DNA of 64,000 nt from Ganoderma boninense (lineage: Eukaryota; Basidiomycota; Agaricomycetes; Polyporales; Polyporaceae), in contig CM035311.1 of the NCBI GenBank assembly GCA_002900995.3, positions 3,286,001-3,350,000 on the forward strand, read 5' to 3'. The position numbers and the translations under genes are program-made. The notes below the pieces were generated by a model that was given only the letters and a program-made list of their open reading frames with translations, was not told the DNA's origin and ran no database searches. Shown piece after piece: positions 1 through 12,028 of this stretch. Numbering within the stretch: position 1 is the stretch's first letter; the number at the start of each line of letters is the position of its first letter.

Positions 1-229
1 CAGGACCTTGCAAACCCCACTTGGAAACCACCAGGCAAAACATTGATCCAGCTCTCGCCCGCCCTTCGCTCACACTCGGGCTCCCGCCCTACGGCAGGTC
101 CGTCAAAATCGCAACGCCCACCCGCCGCGAATGCCCGGCATCAAGAGCCTCGCGCGCCTCCCCCCCTCTGCGCCCGAGCAAAGCCACTGCCCAGGAATAG
201 CGGCCACTCATCGAAGACGATCGTGTGCG

Positions 230-1130
230 CTGACGTGCCAGCACAGCGGTGCGTCTCGCTCTCGTACCCCTTCCTCTCGTGCTGCTGGGAGGTTGACAGG
301 ACAAGCTGACCGTTCCTCCCGCGCATTCCAGCCTCCAGGCACCGCACACGAGCGCGGACCCCTCTCGTCAGAAATTAGAAACGGCAGCTGCTGCCAACTC
401 GGACACGAGAATGGGCACCTCGCTGCCGCTGCAGGATCGAAAGCACGTCCCTGCTGCGATGCAGATGCCGTACGAGTTCGAGGCGACGTACGTACGTTCT
501 GACGCGGGCGCTTTCTCAGCCTAACGTTGTTCCGCCACAAGGAGTACAAGCAGGCGACACCCAACGGAGACTACTGCATGTACCTGCTCGAGACAACGTA
601 CGTACGCGCGTCCTGATTCGAGCCCTCTTTCGTGGCCTGCCGTTGTTCCGCCGCAAAGATCACGGGCCCATGTCAGGGCCTGACTGAATCTACTACCCTT
701 TTGGTTCTGTAAGTTTCCTTTCAACGCGCAGTGGCTAGTCGCCGCCAGTACAATGGTGCGTCTCCCTCTTGTGCCACCACGAGGCAGGAGCCTGAGGTTG
801 ACACGATCACACGTACTAACTGTTCCTTCCGCCTTCGCCAGTACGGGCCAGTCCTTGAGGTGTCACGTCAAGGAATTCTCCCGCAGCTTCGGATGCGAGC
901 ATGAATATTCCGCTGCCGCTGCAGGATCCAAGGTACCGTGTACGTCCCTGATGCCGATGTCGTACACGCTCGAGATGACGTACATATGTACGTACTGACG
1001 CAAGCCCTCCTTCAATCTACCGTTATTCCGCCAGGCAGGCGGCAGAGCCCATCGAGACCCAATACCATTGTTTTGGTGTTGGTTCTGTGAGCTTCCGTTC
1101 CACGCCTAGTGGCTAGTCGCCCGTCACCGT
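230..1130 (+). repeat. Tandem exon/intron-like modules in arm A
   Basis: Diverged copies of one module lie in tandem. Each holds an intron-like piece beginning GGTGCGTCT (243, 752), a block around CTGCCGCTGCAGGAT (423, 914), a CGTACGTACG-type donor followed by a CTGA branch-like site (near 485, 597 and 980), and a CCGTTGTTCCGCC acceptor-like stretch (near 523, 641 and 1,019). The piece GTTCTGTAAGTTTCC at 703 recurs as GTTCTGTGAGCTTCC at 1,083, a spacing of 380 bp. In one frame the exon-like parts read LPLQD and end in ET-Y or MT-Y just before the donor. I recognise no protein family. The matching stretch in arm B is about 49,250-50,050 on the minus strand. Confidence 0.6.
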
Positions 1131-4100
1131 CACCGTCGCCGCTTGCTGTCCGGGCTGGTCCGTCTCGCATTACGACGTGAGGTAACGCTAACATCAGGTG
1201 GCTACCTCCAGATCTTCCACCCTGCAGCACGCGATCCCCCTCCGAATTGCCTGTCAAGTCCGGCCCTCGCCAGCTGCTTGGAGCCGTCACCGTCCTTCCG
1301 CCTTCGGGCACTGCGATTCGTGGACACGCCGGAACATGCCACACGAAGATGGTCGATGAATCTCCGTAGGCTGGCGCGTCCCATGCCACTGCCAGCTTCC
1401 CAACTGTGTGTCGTGTACGGCACGCTGAAGCGATTGCTCGCATTCAGTCGAAGCCTTCCACTGGCAATTGATGGTAGCGTTGGAACGTGAGTGCTCGCCC
1501 GCTCTTCTCCGTCCTTCTCCTGCTCTGTAAGCTACACCATGCTGAGGGATGCAATATAATGCAGTTCCCGCCGCCTAGCCTCGCCAGTCCAATCACTTGT
1601 ATTGCGCCCGATAGGCAGTGTCCTCGTATGTCACTAGTTTCGAGGGTTCGGTCGTCTGCGGGACGGTTCCGTGAAGGCTGGTCCCGGGTCTGATGACGGG
1701 TCACAGTTTCATGTCTTCTCAGACGTCATCCGACTCCTGTCGACATCTCGCACCCAGGCGACCTTGTCCTTGTCGGGTGGCTGGGCAACACTATCCGACG
1801 TGATGTGCACAGATTGTGGTCGACGGGCGAAGCGATGGAAGGGGGCGGGGTGAGTCCCAGACGCGCTGCCGTAACGCATCAAATGCCTGGTTTCACCCTC
1901 AAACCTCGTCCGGAGCGGTCATGGCACGGTGCAGTTACCAAATATTGTCCTTGTCCTTCCTTCTGACTCATTCCTGACAAACACTGTCGCATCACACAGG
2001 AAACGTACCGAAGAGAAGAGCACCTGGGCAGCGGTATGGGAGACCCCGCTAGGTGTGCGTCTGCGAAGGCGGAGAAGGTGGAGAAATGGGGGGCGAATAG
2101 AGCGGGCGGGCTCATAGCCTGGAGGGGAGGCGAGGACGGAGCTCGGGAACCACCGAGAGGCCCTGATAGCGGTACGGACGACTATTTTCCAATCAAATTA
2201 TTGGTAACACCCCGCTAACTACCTGCTCTTCGAATCCCCCGGACGGAGAAAGCCAATTTTCCAGACGTGCCCCGGTGAACACCGAATCGCAAGCCGTGCC
2301 TGTCCGAACCCCATCCGTACGCATGTGCAGACTGGGCAGTCAACAGCTCTCCAGTCGTCGTCGCAGCGCCGCGAAGTTCTCTTCTCGTCTCTCCACCCAG
2401 CGGCGGGTGGTCTGCCAATCAGCGGGGCTTCCCAAGCCACGGAGGCGAGCAGCGTCGAGCACCCGCAAACCTTCGCCGGCCTTCAGCCTTCAGCTTCAGC
2501 TTCGATTCTCGGCATCCTCAACGACATCGACAGGCACGCCAACTGCACCCTGCTCCCACTTCCTCCGGACTCTCCCCATTCCGATTCGCCGTCCCCATCA
2601 CCAATGACCAACGGTTCCTGCCTGGCCCACATACCCATGCGCATCACGCACAGCTCGCCGCCAATGCACTGTTTTCGCCGGTACGTAAGCGCGTCCGCCG
2701 CATCGTCCTCTATCGTCCTTCCCTGCAGCACGAATGAGAGTCGCAAGCACCTGTCAGAACCACACCGCGGTGCTCGAGACGGTCGCGCCGAGCGCAGCAC
2801 TCGAGGCACATCGGCCAGTTGACCCTGCAGCTGCGAGGGATCCAGCGAAGGCCCTTCATTTCGCGCCGCGTTTCAGGCTGCAGATCTCCTCCCACGGCTC
2901 TGATAGGATGTCTGATGTGTGTCGCGCGCGCGCGTGATGGGCCATGGCGTCGGCAGTCGCGCGTGCAATGTGTTCGATGATGCGATGGTGCAATGGTTCG
3001 ATGGCGCGATGGCGAACCCAGTCCTCGGTAGCTGCGGCGGGCGCGCGCGGCGTCCGTGTGGTTAGAGTTCACTTTTCGTCGCTCGCGCACAACGTCCGCG
3101 CTGGATCACGTGTGCGCGGCGACCTGGAACTCGTTTCCCAGAGTCCCTGATCACGGATCCCATCAGCGTCCTGCAGCTCCTGACACTTCCTCAGTAAGTA
3201 GCTGATACTTGGTACTTGGTTCGCCGTCGCGCCAGGCTCGGCAGTTCCTGCCAGCGCATTCGTCCCTTGCATCCGGCATCATGGACACCCGATAGATTCA
3301 GATTGTGGCCCGCATGTCCGTGTCGCCTGGTCATCGGTGCGCTCTTAACATTCCCAGAGGCTTCGCCACTCCGCAGCTTAATGACATATACTATAGGGCT
3401 ATCACCGTGCGTCGTCGTAACCAGGGTACAGTACGTGCGTGCGTACACGATAGTGCACGCTTTTGAGTTGAAACCAGGCTGACGCAGTGTAGGATGCATG
3501 CCCAGGACTCGATATCGCTCCGACCGCCTTCAATTCCGCTACGACGACTTGGAAGCCACCTGCCACGAATGAATAGGCTCTTCGGCGCCATGCCCAAGCT
3601 CGACGCCTTGTGCTCGGTATGGGCATGTATCCGCCGGAGGCTGAAGCGTGAACCTCCAGGTCGAGTCGATCGGCGCAAATCGTTGCGCATGCATGTCGGT
3701 CATAGACGATCGACAATGATGCAGGCCCCATGCCCGGGGCGTGGAACGGTGTGTCTCTTCCATCCCGGACAGCAATGATCGCCTATTACTCGTCCTGCTC
3801 GCTCCACTCCCGTCTCTACTCGTCGGACGCCACCTCAAGCAAGTTTGACGCTTTGACGTCTGCCACGGACGCCAGTCGCTGATCACTGGGTAAGCATGCG
3901 TTCTAACCTTACTGATTCGGGCTACTCGTACTCACCTCCCAGCGTTCCGGCGGCGATCCCCCCAGGCGTGGTCGGCGACGCAGGCCCGGTGCCTAGGTCC
4001 AGCGTTCTATCGGCCTCTATCGTATCTCTGCTGTATTGGTATCCAGCTCCGAGTCCTCCAAGGCGGCATTGCAGGTTCCTAACTCCTTGGCCTATTGATA

Positions 4101-4206
4101 TGTGGCAATCGCAGTGAGAGCAGCATGCCAAATAATGACTTGCCCGCGGCCCTGCCAGCGATGCCAGTGCTGATCGCTGCATAAGCCCCGTCAACGTAAC
4201 GTTAAC

Positions 4207-5589
4207 GTGAGTTGTCCGCCTCAGACTCCCATGCGTCTCCTTCGAGTTCCAAGTTCCACACCGCTGCGGCCCTGCGCGCCCACCTGAGCGTCTTTAGCCG
4301 TAGTATTATGATGCGCTGAGTCGTGGAGGGCGGGATCGAGGACCTTCCGAGCGGGTCACGCGGAGCGCACGGAGAGACATCACGCACAGTCTTATGAGGT
4401 AGATGTAAGCGTGCGGACCACGCCCTAGGGCACAGTCGTCAAAACGTAGTGGACGAGGTTTTTGCGCAGGGTGTGGCGTACATACTTAGCCCAGGCTGAC
4501 CACACACGAGGTTTTGTCTTGCAGATCAGCAATTACTATGGGGATGGGGTCTACTGATCTTGTCGAGTTCCAAGAAGAGAACGACCCTGCATCACTGCAT
4601 GCTTTCAACAGGACACTGCAAAGCAGCACACGCTTCCAGTAAATAACGTCAGGAACTTCAGAACTTCAGAGCTTGAACTTGGAAATAAGTAAAACGGCCG
4701 TTCCGCCTTACCCAAGTTCTTCCCGCGCAGCAGCCGTGCGCAGCCAATAGCAAACGGCATGCCGCACGTCGATTTATGTACCGTGAGGGCCGAGCTGAAC
4801 GTCTCGGCGCCGTTCACCCTTCCTGCGATCAATCCCAATATCGCATCCGTTCCATGATCCCGCACATCACCAAGACGACGGGCGTAAGTAACATATTTCC
4901 CTCATCGCATCTTGCCCCATTAATGTTTCGTCCCTCATGCCGCCGGCAGGAGAGCCGGCCTCGGGTCCAGAACGGCATTACTTACGAGTTCGCGTGAATC
5001 GCGTCCTCGTTACGCAGGCGGGCAATTCAACCGGAGCCGCGCCAACATTCGAACTTCCGCTGCGCCAATGCAAATGCAGATCGCGCGTCGCACCGCCGTG
5101 CCTGTGCTCTCCCACCCCATTTTCGAGCGCGGAGTTACGTGCCGTCGCGGGAGTCGGCTGGGTCGGGACGAGCGTGCAGGGCTGCCGCATCAATAGCCCA
5201 ACGTACCCAACGTTCGTGTTCAGGGCTCTCAATTGATGGCGCGAAAACGGTGGCGGCGACTTCCCTTATGGCAGGTCAGCATATGCCGCATCGATAATTC
5301 GCGGCTGCGCCGCGTAACGGAGTCGGAGTAAGTACCTGCGCCATCGCGGTGCGAGGGCTGGAGTGGTGCTTGGTAAGCATTCTGATTGCTAGCTGGTCCT
5401 TCGGAGCGCGCGCGGCGCGCAGATGGTCCTGCACACGAGTACGCGAACACCGAAGACGGGAGAAAAAACATATTGAAGACATTGAAAATCGCCGTGACGG
5501 GGGGCTGGCTGCTGGCAATTGCGAACCCGCTGATGTTTGTGTCGACGGTCGCACAGATCGACATCCCGCAGCGATCGAGTCCATTTTAG
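4207..5589 (+). pseudogene. Decayed multi-exon gene remnant, arm A copy
   Basis: Comparison with arm B suggests an old spliced gene. One exon-like stretch encodes AAALRAHLSV (near 4,262-4,291), another ADHALGHSRQN and VDEVFAQG (near 4,415-4,475). A well-formed intron follows at about 4,480-4,523 (GTACAT donor, GGCTGACC branch, TTGCAG acceptor), and then an exon reading DLVEFQEENDPASLHAFNR. In this copy the latter exon hits a stop after TRFQ near 4,640, and an in-frame TGA interrupts the earlier exon near 4,318. Downstream are another intron (GTAAGTAAC to CCGGCAG, about 4,886-4,950) and a short terminal reading frame ending at 5,589. I do not recognise the family. Substitutions between arms are not clearly biased to third codon positions, so it is probably no longer under selection. 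Confidence 0.45.
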
Positions 5590-8372
5590 CGTCCCCCGGC
5601 TCGTGGCGGATGCCCGTTTCGGGAGGTGTGTGTGCGCGCACAGCCGGGCGATCGTCTTGATGGCGTGACGGGCCCCTCTCCAACTAGCACTGTGCAGTGA
5701 CCGGGTGACTAGCTCACGACTGAACCACCCCCTGCGCGAGCAAGCCGGACTCTCAGATCTCAGCTCTCGACGGGCAGCGGAGAACGGCGGGAAGAACACA
5801 ATTTGATGTGGTTTCTCTCACGCAAGTAATGACGCGGTCGCGGCGACAGCCATATCCAGCGCGAGAAGCACCGAAACTGGGGGAGAGTGACCCGCGATGC
5901 ATGTATTTGCGCAGTGGGTCTTCTGCATCGCTAACGGTATGCCAAATCCCCGCATACAGCGGCGGAGGTAGGTAGAGATCGACCATCTATCATTCGCGGC
6001 TCCAGCGGGCTCTCGGACTCCCATCCTTTCGATTTGCCTAGACACGGACACTGGCAAGACGGCTTCGTTTCCCTGTGGGGGCTCGGACATCCGTCGTCCC
6101 CTCGATTCACAGGACACGACTCCCGAGCCCAGTGAAGGCAGGCGGCGACGTGCCAAGGGAGCCCGGGGCCCTCGAAGCAGCGAACGGAACAGCTGCGTAA
6201 ATGAAAACATCGCGGCCCCCATGGGGCAGGGCGCGAGAGAGCTTCCCCAGAGCCAGGGAGTAAGATGAATATGTGGTCTTCCGGTGAGACTGGCGATGCA
6301 CTTGGCAATGACAGGACTGCGGCTCGGAGAGACGCACAAGAAGGAACCCCACAACGTCCTCGCTGACTCGGAGTCCGTTCTTCTCCCTCTCCCACCCCCC
6401 GCGCACTGATCAACGCGGCAGGAGGGGAGGGAAGAACCACCAGTGCGGGAGGTGAGATGAGGCGAGGCGAGGCAGCACCGCACGCCCCGGAAGCAAGCAG
6501 TGTCGGCGAGCGCGGGGCTGCCACGCCAGTGCCAGTGCCCGCGCGAGAAGAGAACCGCGACACGAGAGCTGGGGGAGACAAGCTGGAGGCGCCATGTGAT
6601 ACGGCATGTAGCCATATGCGGGCTATCAACCCTGCATGCGCCGTCTTCTCGCAGCTTCCTGGCCTTCGCCGCATCCCTCTGACGGCGCCCGGCCCTTTTA
6701 GCCCCTCCAGGGAGCAGCAGGGGGCCCAGTGGGCGCAGAGCACGCATCACAGGACCACTGGGCCACTAGGAGCGAGACCCCGCCCGCTGGGACGGGTCGT
6801 TCGTGAGCGCGTTCGCATTCTCACCCTCAGTCGACAGTCCGCTGCGGCGCATGTCGACTGGGGAAGTTGGCTCGGAGAAAGGCTCGGTGCTTGTCCCAGG
6901 TCAAGCTGCGCCAGTGCCCTACTTGGACGTTTTGAATTCTGTTTTACACATGGGAGCAGTAATTGACACAACACTCGATGTCGCATTCAAGAAGAAGGCG
7001 AGAAGAACGGGCGTTGATGAGGCGCACCTCAGGAAGTTGGTCAGACGGACGTGCCGCTCGGACATGCGCTGCGGTAGCACCGGGAAGAGGGAGGCGCGGG
7101 TTGAACGTTGAGCGTCGACGTCGGCGGCGGCGACGCTGGAAGCACTGCGCCTCCGAGTCAGCCTTACATCACCCCCAACTTGAACTTACTTACCTCGCTG
7201 TAGCCCGCCCGGCGCTTGCACTGATACGCGTCCCCCGCCGCCCGCAACGGACAGTTCCCTTTCCAGTGCTCCTTAACTCGTAGAGTATCACTAGGGGAAA
7301 CGGATGGTATCAGCCCAACACGACGATCCTGTTGCAGAACCCCTAGATCCGCGGAACGAGGACCTCTCGGGTCGGTTCGGTGTCTCGTTCTCTGGGTGCT
7401 TCTCAGCGGCGGAGACGGCTCCGCAAGTGTTTCGGCGTCGAGCAATTTGCAGTCCTGCGGGGGATGCCATTCATCATGAGCCCGAGCTTTGGCGTGCCAG
7501 TGACAAGCGAAATGAGAATGGATGGAGTGCCACTCGCGGAACGGAGCTCGAATGAACACCATCATAGCCTGTATGTCCGGCGATACGAAGGTGTGGGTGG
7601 GGCCTGGTGCTCTCGAATAAGGAAGGAGGAGGGAAGGAAAGCAGCGGGAAGGGAGATGAAAAAGGGAGGGAAATGTGTAGTTGCGCCGCGCGCGGTGCGC
7701 GACGAGCGGCGGCGCACCGCGAATCAGGCGGACGGGGGTGGCGTACACACGGTGGTGATGCGCCCGCCGCTCGAACTCGCTGGGCGAAGCACGCCCGTTG
7801 CGTTGCGAGTGGCGGCTGACCCGTGTGTCTGTGTCTAGAATCTGAATCGTACCGCGTCAGCGGGAGACGAATATAGCATGTTTGGGTGCCTCCTGCACAC
7901 GCCTACACGACGCCCCAACCACACCCATCCCTCCCCACTGGCATCACTGACGCGAGACAGAACACAAAACGAGGGGGTGAAAGGAGAATGACATACGTTG
8001 CTGTAACCCATACTGCGCGCACCACCCTTCCAGCTCCATCTCGTGCGGTTTTTCCCTGGGCCTTGGCCACAGAGGCCCTCCCCATCCATTGGAGTCGTTT
8101 GTCTGTCATCATCACATTCGTCCGGGATGGTCGCGTCGAGGGCGACGCTCACACGCGGCCGCAGAAAGCGAAGTCGGCGTGGGGTGCCTGATGGTTATCG
8201 GACCACCCCGAGGTCCGGGCTTCGAGCGGTCGAGCGTCCTCGCAGTGACGTCGGGCGCGGGGTGAGCGCGGCTTTAGACATACTGTACCACACCGCAGGA
8301 CGCAGAACACAGAACGAACGAATCGGAAGCCGGTCGGTCGGTTGGTCAGCCGGAGAGTGATGCCCCTTCTCG

Positions 8373-8395
8373 TTTCCTTTTCCTTTTCCTTTTCC
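8373..8395. repeat. TTTTCC microsatellite
   Basis: About four copies of TTTTCC lie in arm A. The corresponding site in arm B (near 41,945) is much shorter, so the tract has changed length since duplication. Confidence 0.9.
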
Positions 8396-8859
8396 GCCTT
8401 TGGTGTTCTGCGTTCTGCGTTCTGCGAAATATCGGAGCTATAACCCCCCCTCGCCATCCCCGACGGCTGACAGCGAGAACAACAACGACAGCGACAGCGA
8501 CATCGGGGTGCGTATGCCATCCGAGTCCAGCGAGTCGGCACGCCGCTCGGCGCGTCTGCATGGCTGATAGCCTTGGCAGCACTCTAATGCAATGTGGATG
8601 ATGGTGTGGCTGCTGCCATCGGAACGGCGCGTGGCGAAGCCAAAATGAACAACGCTATCAGTCTGTCAGTCACAGTGAGCCTACGCTGGCAGCTGGGCAC
8701 CCCGCCCGCGCGCTGACAAGTTAGGCAAGGAGAAACGTACCGAGCGGGGACCGGTCACGGTGCGCCTGCATCGAATCCGAACCATCATCATATGCTGCAT
8801 GATCGCCGACCTGGTGGCGTCGCCGCTTCCTGGGCCTGAACAGCGCGAAGGGAGGGGGG

Positions 8860-9790
8860 GGGGTGCGCCTCCCCCACACGCATCCGGCTTCAAGCTTCAA
8901 GTTCGACGTCCGAGTCGCCGCGGCGGCGACGGCGTCCGAGTTGAGTAGCCTGGTGCGTGTCAGTCAGTCGGTGTTCCTATTCCGCATGGTGGCTGACGGC
9001 GACATACGAGTGCTTGACGCGCTGCGAGCCTGCGGCACTTCAAGTTCTCCAGGCTCCGCCGAGGTCTCGTTCTGCCCGCGCCATTACCAGTCCTGCAAGC
9101 ACGACGCATAGAATCAGGGCAGGGAGAACGGACGATATCGGCAAGTAGCATGCGCGGCGGAGACACGGCGGGTGTAAGGTGTAACCAGCTCGTCCCCCGT
9201 GCCCGGCCCGACTCTTCTCCCGAGTCCGAGTCCGCGTCGGATCACCTGCCTCCACCACCCAATATTGATCCAGATTCCGTGAGTCTTCTCCGGTCGGACC
9301 GACTCGGGGTGTCCAGTGTCCAGCACAGACTTCAGGCCCAAGGCTGGCCTCGCGGATGGCAGATGCGCCTGCAAGTGAGGTTCTTGAGAGTGGCGGCAGC
9401 CTGGGGGCCCACTGGTCGATGGAGATGCGTGCCCCGGAACGGGCGCAGGATCTGTACTGTGCGGCGCCCGAAGGCGCGAGGCTTGAGCGGGCCCAAATAG
9501 ACATGGTGCGCATCACGGTGTACGTACACGCCCTTTTCCTAGTCTTCTCCCGCGGCATGGAAGCCGCAGGGAGCCCAGCCCCGCGAGATAGATCACTCTG
9601 GGCTCGAGACCCTATAGGGCCTTCACAGGTGGACCTTGGCACGGCGGCGGAGGGAAATACCTTCTCCTTCTCCAAGTCCCAGCTTTGTGTGGCCGGTGGA
9701 CGTATCGTCTGCCAAGTCCGGTCACGGTGTCGGAGGTGGGCCCTAATTGCACTGGCACTGACACTGGGCATGATTGAAGATTATTGAGGA
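8860..9790 (+). other. Highly conserved ORF block in arm A
   Basis: This is the best-preserved part of the inverted duplication, by eye about 95% identical to arm B. One open stretch encodes SLVRVSQSVFL and DGDIRVLDALRACG and ends at 9,111. A second starts with ATG at 9,356 (MADAP), reads ERAQIDMVRITVYVHAL and ends at 9,787. Between them is a plausible exon with SESASDHLPPPPNIDPDS followed by a GTGAGT intron ending TTCAG (about 9,279-9,334). Differences between the arms fall on all codon positions, with about six non-synonymous to three synonymous in the first block. The high identity may therefore reflect recent gene conversion rather than coding constraint. No family is recognised. Confidence 0.35.
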
Positions 9791-11499
9791 GTCAGGAACG
9801 CGAAGACGCGATAAACGAGCTGAGCGCAGACCATGAAGAAGGTCAAGTTTCCACTCGTGGTCGGACAGCTCCGCACGGTTCTCCGACTCGGAGTCCGAGT
9901 GCGAGCCCGCCCTAGTAGTCTGCGCCACTACACCACCGCTGCGTCCCGAATCTGCGGCCCCCGCCCCCAAAGCCTTCTTCTGCCGGATACCATTTTCTCC
10001 GCCGGCGCCGACCCGCGCAGACAACGCGACCGCCGACCCCATCGGCTCAGGTGCAGTTGGCTAGAAGGACGCATGGGCGTAGGGACGACGACGAGCTGCT
10101 CGTCGAAGCGTGGACCCTGTGGCAGGCTCGGAGTCAGTACGATTACGATCACACGGTGTGACGATGATACATACAAACATAAATGGCGCATCACTCGGGA
10201 AACGCGATGAGCATCAGCAAGTACTATTACTTGCAAATTACATATAGTGCTGAATAGAGGACGTACCGTACACACGTGCCCCTTCGATTCGGACAGAACG
10301 CGACCGCCTGAATCAGAACTCGGACAGAACGCGACCGAGTGGCTGGCGGGCTGGCGTCCGGTGAATGAGCATCGATTCCAAACGAAGGGGTTGGGCGCGC
10401 GCGCAGCTGGACGCTACTGAAGGGGGAAGGTGGTTCACTAGAAAGGGGAGAGTGGCACGATCAGAGAATACGGCGCAGTCGGCGACCTCGGGGAACAAGT
10501 TGCCTCTGTGCTGATTCGTGCCCGAAAGCCAATCTGGAAGGCAATCATCTGCGAGCGATGGCGGCGGGACGTCCTTGTGCATGCGTGCTGTGATCAGTTC
10601 CGAGGGCAAGTTAGGGGCCCCCCGGTCGGGGGCGCTGCGGGCCAGGGCGCGCGCACGGTTCAGGTTATACTTGACATCCGCGGTGGGTACTGCACGACTG
10701 ACTTGACCCACTCTTAGTATCGGAGCGACGAGACGACGCGCGCGGGGCCCCGCCGGATGGCTGACCACAGGACACTGGAGGCGGCGCCGTGGTGGCGTCT
10801 GGCAAGTCCATCATGAATCAGTCGTTGTCGCTGTCGGACTTGGATTCGTGCGGAATATTCGGCGCCTTCCAGAACTCCGCGCGCCCCCGCTTTCAGCCCC
10901 AACCCAACCACACGACAGCTGGCGAACGCGAACGCCTGGAAGGGGGACGCCGGAAAGACGGACGCCAGCCCGTATATGCATGTATGCCACGAACGACGAC
11001 ACGCTCGCATGCAAAAGCACCGATTTCGCACTATCCACGGCTGAAAATCCGGGACCACTCAGGACTGGACGTGCGTTCAATTCCTCGACGTCCGACGTCA
11101 GCGCGTCAGCCCTCCCCCCGGGGCAGGGTGCAGGGCGCAGGGCCCGGCACCGACCAACGGCACCCTGCGAGGGAAAACGCGTCTGGGTCCCTCGTCATCA
11201 TGAGCTAAAGCCACGGATACGCAAGTCCTTATACGGCGGCAGGAGCGAGAAGAGTCGCTAGCTCGAGCCGCGCCAGCCCGGCCTCTCGCACTAACCATAT
11301 CCACACCCCTTGTCCTTGTCTCTTGGTCTTGGCCTTGGCCTTGGTCTCGAGACAGCAGAGCACTTAGCACTATCACCAGCACTGGACACCGAGCCTAAGG
11401 CGCGCCGCCGCGCGTGTGTGAATGTCGCAGGCCCTGAACATCGGATGTCATTGAACATCGAATCCTGACCGCGGCGAGCCGAGCTTCAGTCTCAGCCTC

Positions 11500-12028
11500 G
11501 CGGGCTGTAAGCTGTGGCAGCTGTAGTACGCGCGAGACGCGCCACGGTCGGAGAATCGAGGGGGGGAGAAGCACCGCAGCACGCCGGCACGCCTCGCCGC
11601 GGTCCGCCCCCAGCTGGGGGGCTCGAGCTCAGAGGACAAGCCGGAAGAGAAGAGTAGAGGCACCAGTCACGACACTAGCGGTTGCGTGCAGTAGATGGAA
11701 GCCGACGACGGCGGTGCGCCGTTACCGGTACCATGTATAATGTATAACCATATTCATGACGCATATGCAAAGATCGCGACAATGGCCACCACCCCGTCGC
11801 GTGCCCCGCCGATAGTATGCCCGCGCACCAGGACACGAGGGGTGACACACATCATATACTTGCGCATACATCGTTCTGCAACGGTGGACCAGACCATGCC
11901 TTCCTCTCCGGAGGCACAGATGGCGGCGCAGGAGACTGAACGCCGGCGCCGAAGATCAAACGCACCGGACGGCCGTGGCCTTAGCACGACGACGTGTGGA
12001 CTCCCAGCCCCAGGTCGCACGCGCCACG
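11500..12028. other. Intergenic spacer, arm A inner edge to HET gene
   Basis: I see no coding exon here. The stretch contains the inner end of arm A and the 3' flank of the minus-strand HET gene. Confidence 0.6.

Larger units (their letters stand above)
1..11500 (+). repeat. Arm A of a large inverted duplication
   Basis: This whole segment is found again, reverse-complemented, at about 38,880-50,250. Paired landmarks are 43 with 50,202, 3,060 with 47,410, 5,400 with 45,185, 9,356 with 40,999 and 11,280 with 39,107. The sum of paired coordinates stays near 50,250-50,590, so the arms are collinear with small indels. Identity judged by eye is about 80% near the outer end and about 95% near 9.35-9.6 kb. 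The left limit is cut by the window edge. No intact gene is visible inside; the content is decayed exon-like sequence described in separate entries. Confidence 0.93.
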
